Assembly (NCBI GenBank): GCA_037576215.1
Contig: JBANDB010000007.1
Span: forward strand, 1,147,001-1,211,000
Direction: 5' to 3'
DNA length: 64,000 nt
From: Armillaria gallica
Lineage: Eukaryota; Basidiomycota; Agaricomycetes; Agaricales; Physalacriaceae
Program-made: the position numbers and the translations under genes
The notes under the pieces: model-generated
Seen by the model: only the letters and a program-made list of their open reading frames with translations
Told to the model about the DNA's origin: nothing
The model's database searches: none
In this document: piece after piece, positions 54,809 to 64,000 of the stretch
How the letters are laid out: each line of letters starts with the position of its first letter
Position numbering within the stretch: position 1 is the stretch's first letter

Positions 54809-57800
54809 CTATAACGCTCGGCCGCCTTGCCAAGATACAGTGCTGGCACGTCGATCATCGTACTGCGGATCAGATGGTTGCTCTTGTTGCTGTTGCTGGA
54901 ACGTTGGAGACTGCAAGTATTGCCCAGAATAATACCCGCCTTCACCTGATCGCGGGCCAGGAGTAAGATGGCCGGAAGAAGACGTAGGAGGATTGCCAAC
55001 TACAGTCTCATCCGAGGTATGGAAGTCATCATATGCCGTAGCAAATGTCGCTTCACTCGCCGTCGACCTGTCGACATGGTGATGGCTGTGGCTTGACACA
55101 GACGGTGGATTCCGTACATCCATCTCGTAGGCGTCTCCAGTATCGTACGGCGTTGGACGTCCGTGGGTAGCAGGCACATTGATGATGGGTGGTGACAGAG
55201 GTGGCGGACTAGAGGCACGAGTGCCCCGATGGGTCGTGGCAATGCTTGTTCTCCTGCTGGGTGGTGTGCTCGTGATCGAGCCGTCAGTATAACGGTACTT
55301 GGGTGATGGTGGTGGTGAGGGCGGAGGGATGTCGGAAACGGAATAGTATGATGCTGGAGTTTCGTTCCGCCGATTGAAACCACGGGGAGAAAGATTGGCG
55401 TCGAGCGGAGGTGTATCTAGATCTGTTCGTCGGGGTTGATTGCCAGGGCCAGGACTTGATGTCGGTGCGGGCTCATATGGAGTGTTGCTGAGAGACATCT
55501 CCGACTGGCTACGACCGTGTCCAAACATAGGTGCGGCTTCCAGTGTGTCACCATTGCGATTCTTAGCCTTCCGGTGCCGGATCCCAAGCTGATCCTTGAG
55601 ATCGCCTTTGACCCACATTTCACGGACAATTTCTTTATCCAAGGGAAAGTACGCGGAAGAAAAGAATTTGCACACGAAGCGGGGACCTGACAAATAACAG
55701 CATGGCACGAATGAGATGGCATCTTCGAAGAAATACAAACACACCAAGGGAAACAACGGTGGAGAACACAACCGTTGCCCAGAAAGGAATGCCGCCGAAC
55801 AAGATCTGCATCTCATTGATGAAGTCGGAACTGAAAAAGAACGAATACACTATGATCCATAGTAGCATAACAATGCTAGAGCCGAAGACCACAATCCATG
55901 TTATGACGGTCCAGCTACCCGCAAACTTTAGTAACAAAATTATCGGTCACAAAAGAATGACATACTAGTGAGTGTTCATTCCGACATAAGTATTCGCAGA
56001 GAAAATGGCGGAAACGGCAACTGTTGTTCCAAAGTCGGCCAAAGAGTTCATGTCTTTCCCGCTCCATGACACCGAGAGACCAAGCGTCCAGACCAAGTAT
56101 GCCATGAAGAACACAACCGCAGACTGATACAAACCATCTAACATGTAGGCCCAAAATTTTCCCCGGGTGTACTCCAAACCGCGGATTCCCCGAACGTAGA
56201 GCTGCGGGAACGCAAGCGCAGCCTGGGCGTTGATGTCCTGGTCGAATGCTAAAGAAAGTTGTTGTCAATAAGGCACATGTGTACTATATTTTAATGACCA
56301 TACCTCCGAGGATAATAACGGGAAGCGATGTGAATACAAGATTGTACAACAAGATGAATGTGTACTGATACAGATAGGTCCCGTAGAAACTATAAAGCTT
56401 GTTTGGCGTACGTCAAAGGATACGATGCATGGACTCACTTGTTGAAGGGCAGATACCAAAACAGAGCGAAGGTCCAGATGACGTTCTGGAATGCATATGT
56501 TAGAGTTTTCGCTTGCAGCACAGAGTTTCCGTACCTTGTAGAAAAAGTTGCTGTGCATGTCTGCCACACGTTGATACGACCAACGGCCGTGGACAATCAA
56601 CAGCTTGGTCAAGAATCGGAACTGCCCAAAAGCATAATCCGCCGACATTGCTGCCTGTGAACCCTCTAGACCGAACAGTCCGCAACCAATATTAGCCTCT
56701 TGAATCATGGCGACGTCGTTAGCGCCATCACCAATGGACAGTGTCATAGCATTGCGTCCTTCCTTGACCTGCAATCCAGGGTAAGCCTGCATTCAAACGT
56801 CAAAAGGAAACATAAAAGTAGCGCGCACCAATTTGACAGTCAACGCCTTTTGAGCAGGAGAAACACGACAGCAGACAACAGTTTCACACTGTGTACCAAG
56901 ATTGAGAAACAGGGGCTTAAGCTCGGGAGTTAGCGCATGTCGAAGAGTGTCGCCGTCGATGACTACAGCAAACGACGCCTTCGACCCAGGAAGGAAACCC
57001 CGCTTCCGAGGATCAAACGACGGTGGTCCTAAAATAGACGCTATCTTATTGAGACCGGCCTCTATTTGCGAGCGCGCCTGTTCGTATGAATCGGCGGAAA
57101 GAATCATCAGGTCCATGTCGTTTTTGAGTAGGTTGCAACTATAGCCGATTTCAATGGCGGTCTGAAGTTTGTCACCTAAGGTTATAGGTTTTCAGGAAAA
57201 AGTACCCTTGATGTATACGTGATCTTACCTGTCAAAATCCATAGCTTGATCCCAGCGCGATGCAGAGTCTCGATGGCCTCCGGAACACCTTCTTGTAACT
57301 TGTCCTCCAGGGCAGTAGCCCCGAGTATTTGTAGCGAGTGCTCGATAAGCTCGTTCGCCTTATCAATCTCCTCGTCCCGGTTTTCAATGGCGTTGGTGGC
57401 AGCGTCGTATGTTCTAGACCATGTCAAGTACTCTTCCTCCGTGAGCCAGCGGTATGAGATACACAACGTCCGGAGTCCATTGTTAGCAAACATCTCCATG
57501 TCCTTGCTCGTCTGATCTTTCAAGACAGGGTCATGGTCTTTTGCAAGGCGGGCGTAAACAACACTATCTGCCCCTTTGCAGTAAAGAATCAACCGCCCGT
57601 CCGGACATCGGAAAACTGAGCTCATGCGTTTCCTGGTACTGTTGAACTCGAGTACCTTCAAAAGCGTGTACTTCTCCGACTGGCCCATGACTTCTATGTC
57701 AAAGGTATCCTTTGATTTCTTGACAAAGGGGAACCCAACATCTCGAGCGGCAGCAACCAAAGCAGCCTCGTCCGGCGATTCAGCCTTGTAATCCAAGTAA

Positions 57801-60237
57801 TATGGCAACTCCTGGGGTTCAGGTTTGTCGGAAAGAACTGTGTGACACAGAGCGAGCGCTCGGAAGAAGGCGATTAGGTGACCCCGTTGCTCAGACGAAC
57901 GGTCAGCTAAATCCTGAGCGAGTTTGGGCGACACCAGTGTCAGCTTTTCCGGTTGAAGGTACCGGTTCTTGAAGGTGCGCTCCATAACACTCAGCATCTG
58001 CTGTTTGAGTGCTGCGAGTTTTTCCGCTAAGTCACGGGGGTTAAGGGAGTCTGCATTGCCTTCTCGGGTTGCAGCTCCGCGCTGTGCCTCTGTGACACCT
58101 TCTCCATATGCGACACCATGAACGGAACACTTCTGAAACTCCATGATGTTTTGCGTGAGCGTGCCGGTCTTGTCGGAAAATACATACTCGATTTGCCCCA
58201 AGTCATCGGAGATGTTCCATGTTTTAGGAACGCAAGGCGTGTCGTAGGGTTGGTAATACATATCCACGTCCTGAGAAATGAAGTAGGCCTGTATAGTCTT
58301 GACGATCTCGATCGAAATGTACAATGATATTGGTACAATGTTTTGGAAAGCGATGAGACATGACCTTCACGCGGCGTAATGAGCAGCAATCCAATCCACA
58401 AGAAAAAATTTGATACATACACAAAGGTTATTATGGCGTTCACGATTGGTGAATCCGTCGCGTCCGAGTTGATCTCGAAAAACTCGGCACTAGTACCCGT
58501 CTGCGCGTCCTGTAGGCCATTGAAAATAGCCGCAATGGTACACATAAAAACCAGGACGCCGAAGTTGACGATAACGTTGAAATTCGTCTCCTTCTCTATT
58601 TTAGAACGTTTCGATGGAGTAGCGCCTCCATTCAACATGATTTTAGTGTCCGCGCCAGTGAAAACAACCAAGCCGATGATCCAAGTGGTATTACGGATGG
58701 CACATCCGCGAAGGAGCATTTCATTGATCGTGACCGGTTCCTGCTTCTTCTCGCCCGTGACAGTGTCCTTGTAACGAAGAACACCGTGGTAAAGATAAAG
58801 GTTCTGATGAGGTGGCTCGGAGTCAAGATAAAACGACGAGCGTTCGATGTCGTCTTCAGAGGATATAGATGAAGTGGCCTTGACGGATTTTCGAGGCTTT
58901 AAATTGGTCTCGCCATCCAGATTCTTCGTCTCCAAATAGCACATGCCATCAGGATCCGACGTCGAGAGAACAACAATATCAGCGGGAACTTGATCGTTCT
59001 CCCGCAGAAGAACGATGTCTCCGACTTCCAGCTTCTTCCACAGTGTCCTCTCCCATCGAGCAGAACCTCCAGGTCGCCGTTTCCAATCAATTACACCAAG
59101 AGTAGACTGAGAACCATCATTTTGCTTGAATTGCCGGAAATCCGTGGCAGAGTTGCGCTGCGTTGATGTATCAGAGAGTGATGATGCGTCCGGAGGGTAA
59201 CTATGTGAATCAATACTCTGGATATCATCCAACTGCCGACCAGCACCCGTGCGTACATGATCAAGATCGAAACTTGTGGTGGACGGTTCATCATGTGAAA
59301 GCACGGAGGTATCGCCCGTTTTACTAAGCATGACGCGCACGCCGTGGCCTGCCTCGTTGGCCTCTCGGTCACGAAGTTTGCGTACGCCTTTAGTCACCTT
59401 CCCCGGTGGATTAATACCCAACATCTTCTCGAACCAGGGCCGGGGATCTGTGGGTTGGTTGACATTACGCCAAGAGCCTAATTTTGTTGCCGCCGACGTG
59501 TTGACCTCTTCGTCAAGAGTCGCGCGACGATAATCTTCTACGGCATCTTTGATGGCGGTTACTGTGAGAATAAAAGCAAGCGGTAGTACTGAAATGGCGC
59601 CCGATGCTGCGTCGAATACGGGGAAAACTGCGGAGCGTCGTTAGAGGTGTCCAGTACAAGAACGCGAACGCGAGTGCTCACGTTGAAGCACGACGAGGGT
59701 AAGGAAAAATAAATTTGCCACCCTAAATTGATAGATGAACACGACAAAAAGGCATTAAGAATATGATAGCGCACCGTCTAAATTGCTCGTATAGATTCTT
59801 GGGAATAAAAGTTAGAATGGTATATTCTATACATTGGCATGAGATTGAAATGAACCTGAAGAATGATAATTCAAGAACTCACTGGTAGTCCGGACCTTGT
59901 TTCTCTCGTAGCGAGCAATGGGTTCCCCGTGAACATCGACTTCCAGCACTCCCAAAGGATGATTTACGTAGACATTCCTCCGCTCGCCGGGTATCTCTGT
60001 CGAAGGCGCCGCATCGACAGGTGTTGGTTCAGGCTTTTTCTTCTCAGCACTCTTTCGAAAGAACCTAGACCGTTTCCTCTTCCTCCTCTTCTCAGCTCTC
60101 TGTTCGGACCGTATCGACTCTGCTATTGCCGACGCTGCAGTACGAACGGTTCGAAGGCGAAGTTCTGGGTCAATAGTCTCGTCATTTTCTACGTCGTATT
60201 CGGTTTCTCGCTGATTAGAACGTCTGAGAAAAGACAT
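54809..60237 (-). CDS. P4-type ATPase, phospholipid flippase (DNF1/2-like)
   Basis: Aminophospholipid/phosphatidylcholine translocase that flips lipid to the cytosolic leaflet of the plasma membrane and trans-Golgi/endosome. Start at 60237 ([19 protein letters not shown]), a basic cytosolic N-terminus, then [14 protein letters not shown]. Landmarks in order: [20 protein letters not shown] and LDGETN (actuator domain, about 58930), [19 protein letters not shown] (TM4, about 58300), DKTGT (phosphorylated Asp, about 58170), and [11 protein letters not shown] (nucleotide domain). Then [25 protein letters not shown] (hinge, about 56735) and TM5-10, with a long disordered Ser/Pro tail (55.6-54.8 kb). 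The stop is at 54809. Introns are short and the pieces are continuous, so the gene looks intact. A beta-subunit (Cdc50) gene is not in the window. Confidence 0.94.
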
Positions 60238-62754
60238 ATGGTCGCCTCTGTGCGGCGATTTGCCAAGGTACGACTTCGAATTTGGTGTCAGTAATACCGT
60301 GTATGTACTCGCCCTGGTACGCCGAGAACCAGCACGGAAAACGAGGACGAATAGAAGGGAATGAGGGTACCAAATGAAGGTAAAAGGAGAAAGCAATGTC
60401 AGACCGCACTGCTCGGCGCTCGCAGTGATTGCCATTTTTGGTGCTGACTCATCATGAAACATTCTCGGTCAGCCAAGAAATTCTTGGAAGTTGAAGTACA
60501 ATAATATCTCAATACATCCACCCCCAACTCAAACCCCCACCCGCCCCCTTCCTATAAACTGCCGTTGTGTCACAAGTTTAGATTTTTTAAAGCCTTCGGC
60601 ATTCACTGCTTTCAAATCACTGCAGCTGCGTATCAATACGGCTGACGTTGAAAGGCAGTGACGATGCCCCCCCCTGCGGACCTCGAATTCTATGTCACTT
60701 GGCAGTCGACCAAGCGTTGTGTTGTTCGATTGGCGGTCAACTAGGAGCATGCGCCGCCATTCTTGCAGAAGAGAATCCTCCGGTGGTCTGTCCTTTCCCC
60801 TTGCTGCCTCTGGGTAACCACTGACTCCGCAGGCGCGGCAGACACGGGTCAATATTAACTGCACAGCGCGTCGCGACCGCACAATATCCCCTAAGTCAAA
60901 ACTGCCCTGGGATTTATTGTGCCGGCGGTCCACGTACGATGGATCAGTCAGCTTCGGGTCTATGGGATGATCAACTCTCTGTCTTTAACGATAGCGAGGA
61001 ACTTCTCTGGTACGATACTTGTGCTACCGAGGACCATTCAAATACATGCATGTGTTGGCTAATGAACAACGCAGTTACTTACTCGTATCGACGGACGTAC
61101 GGTACAAAAATGAAGTCATGTCGTCAAACACGCCTCGTCAGCCCAGTCCATTCATAGCGATGTCATAATGCGCAGGCACAAGCGCGGGAAAATTGTCAGG
61201 AGCACCCACAAACATGGGAGGCTGTTAAAATCTGTGACTTGCTCTTACATACATACATTATTCATCATACCAACAGGATAGCTTGCCACTGTTTCTCGGA
61301 AACTCCAACCATACTGACTCAAATACTAGGATTAATTGAACAAGGCATCGAACAATGGCTTGAGGCAGCTATGCAATGAGATCTAATCGAATACCGTCCC
61401 CCGCAAGTGGTAGATCACTGACTATCACTGGATGGCGAAAAAGAGACGAGAGATAGACATGGTAGCCGTCGGCATCGCAGCGGTACAAAGCGGCGCATCC
61501 GCAGCAGACTTACTAGTTGATTCAATTCTCTGTTGAGGTCCAGGAGGACTGTTGGGTAATAAAACTTCCGTCCTTCCTTCCTACACTCATAATTAACAAG
61601 ACTGCACGAGATTCTCCTCCAATTCCTGAATTTCCTCTACGAGATCCTTGGAAATTCAATGACTATGAGGTTCACACAAGATGTCGCCCGACTCCGAAGT
61701 CTAATCGAAGCCTCGCGTCAAGTCAGGAAAGCTGCATTGCGCCTCTGAACGCAAAAATAAAGCGAACTCCAAACATGAGATCAATATTTGAAGTTCGGTC
61801 CTTTAAATTCATTCCAGAGTCCACATAAACACGGAACCTCAAAATCAACGCGTACCATGATTGCTCCAGCGCGCTTTCGGCGGATGATATACACGTATCG
61901 TATCATCTCCATCAAACATACCACCTGCTGATGTTCTTAAAAAAGTCACGGCACTTTTTTACCTGCTTGGCATATTGTCTCTCGTGGTCTGGTGGTCCGG
62001 ACAAAGTCGAGCACTTGATAGCGCGCCCTGCAGTCAGCACAAAACATCAAGATGCTTGGCAGCACTCTCCCAAGCAACCTCGGCGTGCGCGTTCTCTAAC
62101 ACAAGCCTGAGGGTGGGGGAAGAGGGCAATCGGCTCGGCGATTTGCCTTCCTTCCGCGAATATGTATTTTGATCCTGTAATGAGTCTCTGTTCGACTATC
62201 CCTCGGCAGAACTGGCAGTGGCAAGATATATGTCCTGTCGCCACGCTTCTCGGCCTTGGCAAGCCACCGGCTCACGAAATCTTGACTGGTCATCTGACAA
62301 GCTTGACTTATCGACCTTACCGACTTTATCGTGTGGCGGTTTGTATCGAGCTTGTAAAGTACTATGTGTAGGATCAATCGTGACTTAGCCTCTGATGTGC
62401 ATTAACCGTGAGAAAGCCGTCTCCCCCTTTCTCCAACACCTATGCACATCCGCCAGGAAGCTTAGCAATAAGTAAAGGGCGCCTTTTTAATAGTTTTTAT
62501 GGTCCGAGGGGTTTCTGCAGGCAGTCTGCGTGACCGCGTCTCGCGGGGGACCGGTCCGTGCGATCAATGTCGGATGATCCTTAAGATTCGGAGTCTCTTT
62601 CTTTCCTTCTTCCAGGCACATGGAATGCCAAGGCGCTCACTTGCCCAGAGCAATCTAAGCTCGCGGCAAGATCGTTTTTCTTCAAGTTTTCTCCTTTCCT
62701 CTTTCTTCGTTTCCGGGGTCGCAGGTGGACGCCGTCGTTTTTGTTCTCTCCGAC
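60238..62754. other. intergenic stretch, no supported gene
   Basis: The part next to 60237 should be the flippase promoter. A 134-codon minus-strand frame (60529-60933) is Arg-rich without motif, and plus-strand frames at 60939, 61517 and 61975 are short and unrelated to any family I know. A pyrimidine-rich tract at 62590-62720 probably belongs to the protease 5' leader. Confidence 0.45.
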
Positions 62755-64000
62755 ATGTGCCGAAGCTTGCTGGTCTTGTTAATTCAACTTCTTTCAGTTC
62801 TCGTGTCTGCGGATATTCAATTAGGGAGACGAACAAATGGTGGAATACATGTGCCTATATTCAGAAAAGAGTCGTCTCGGTCCCTGTTGAAAAATCGTGG
62901 TGACCTTTCCAGTGCCATTGGTTTGGGTGACTATTTTGACGTGTAAGTATTCCCCATTGCAATTCTCGTTCCCATACTGAAATCCACCCCCAGAACATAC
63001 CATGTATTGGTGACGATTGGAAACACTTCTATTCCCCTGGTACTCGGTACATCTCTGTTCATCATGAACATTGGTATATATTTAACTATTTCTTAATCTT
63101 TAGATACTGGCTCCTCCGACTTGTGGGCTATCTCGGATGCCTGCGACTCCGAAAGTTGTACGACGGAGGTATCGTTATACCCTCAGACGAGTTTTACATC
63201 GACAGGTCTCGAGGCTCAGCTATTTTATGGCGATTCGCAATCTGGGACCTATGCTCTTGGTACTATAGGACAGGACACAGTTTCACTTGCCGGGCTGCAC
63301 CTGGATGGCCAGTATTTTGCCTCAATAAATGAAACCAATACGAGTGTGCTCGATACAGGAGCAGCAGGGATTTTCGGTCTTGGATTTCCTGGCAACAGGC
63401 TCGTTTTTCTCAGCCTGCTTTTTTCCCCCCAGTTTCTAACAGTTTCATCGAACAGTTTCATCTGGTCAGACGTGTTCTTTGACAAACATACGTTGCCTTC
63501 CCAGCGTCGGCGAAGCGATGTGTCGCCGCTTAGGAATAGTCGACGACGCCAAGAAAACTTTGGAACACGTTTTCTTCCACCTGCTTTTCCTGTCATCGCA
63601 AACCGCATTGGGTCCCAGCGCCGGCAATCACATTCGAACACATCCGCTGCCGCATGGACATCCGTCATTACTGATTCGTACGCGTCCATGGGCCCGTTCA
63701 TTATTCGGCTCGTTGCTAACGCAGAATTAAACGCTCCGATGTTCACTGTCACCTTGCAACGGAACACTATATCTCGAGGCGGTAACGTTGGACAGCTAAG
63801 TATCGGGGAGCTCCCCGCCGGTATCAAGAACGAGACTCTTACTTGGGTTCCCATTCGCTCATATTCCAGCGAAGAGGGTGGTCTGGCCGGGCCCACAGAT
63901 TCTCCAGATGAAGTATGTCGAACTTAGAAGCCTCCACTGTTGTCACTTTTCACACACACGCAGAAATACCCCATCAACTGGGAAATCTTTATTGATGCCG
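62755..64000 (+). CDS. pepsin-like aspartic protease (family A1), 5' part, runs off the window
   Basis: Secreted acid endopeptidase. ATG 62755 opens MCRSLLVLLIQLLSVLVSA, a signal peptide, then a propeptide rich in basic residues. Introns at 62943-62993 and 63047-63103 give YHVLVTIGNTSIPLVLDTGSSDLW, with the first catalytic Asp in DTGSS. FYGDSQSGTYALGTIGQDTV is the flap region. GIFGLGF and, after an intron near 63405-63457, a divergent FIWSDVFF block follow. MFTVTLQRNTISRGGNVGQL and LTWVPIRSYSSEEGGL then match the middle of fungal A1 proteases. After a donor at 63913 the last exon reads YPINWEIFIDA and is cut by the window end. The second active-site motif (DTGT/DSGT) must lie beyond 64000. 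Confidence 0.88.

Noticed and set aside
60529..60933. 134-codon minus-strand frame upstream of the flippase
   Set aside because: Arg-rich, no motif, no exon continuation, and it overlaps the expected flippase promoter side.
1..64000. CRISPR array, bacterial operon or phage system
   Set aside because: All recognisable genes are intron-bearing fungal genes; no regularly spaced repeats were seen.

Overview
The window is nuclear DNA of a basidiomycete mushroom-forming fungus (Agaricomycetes). The evidence is many 45-60 nt GT-AG introns, a FunK1 protein kinase found mainly in this group, a DyP-type peroxidase, agaricomycete-style HET-domain proteins, and housekeeping genes (NDC1, Sae2/Ctp1, a P4-ATPase flippase) whose exons splice into continuous family-like proteins. 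Genus cannot be told from sequence alone. All splice sites below were inferred by eye from reading frame and family continuity.

Layout. 0.75-3.6 kb: an intact FunK1 kinase with six exons. 4-17.5 kb: a graveyard of broken genes, holding a FAD-monooxygenase fragment, two HET-domain genes (one with two small insertions and a frameshift, one with a long open frame but its N-terminal part about 2.6 kb away), a decayed Sae2 fragment and two pairs of unidentified duplicated segments. 17.7-27.3 kb: a DyP C-terminal relic, an intact secreted DyP peroxidase, then nucleoporin NDC1 and the DNA-end-resection factor Sae2/Ctp1 in a tight head-to-head pair. 28.3-34.9 kb: a second graveyard with DyP, HET and two Sae2 relics around an apparently intact Zn2Cys6 transcription factor. 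35.5-39.3 kb: a conserved-looking disordered nuclear protein and a ferric reductase. 39.3-43.6 kb: no gene I can support. 43.6-44.4 kb: a six-exon type-2 peroxiredoxin with a 16-nt microexon. 45-52.2 kb: mostly gene-poor, with a Byr2/Ste11-like Ras-binding-domain remnant and a pair of about 580-bp direct repeats. 52.2-60.2 kb: a coiled-coil/acidic protein and a DNF-type phospholipid flippase on the minus strand. 62.7 kb to the end: the 5' part of a pepsin-like aspartic protease that continues past the window.

The window is a mosaic of conserved islands and unstable accessory blocks. Pieces of three genes (HET, DyP, Sae2) recur several times in different arrangements. The Sae2 relics keep intron remnants and 3' flank, so they are DNA-level duplications and not retrocopies. 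Two insertions in one HET copy have flush target-site duplications (8 bp and 9 bp), which suggests small non-autonomous DNA transposons. No CRISPR array, rRNA or convincing tRNA gene was found.
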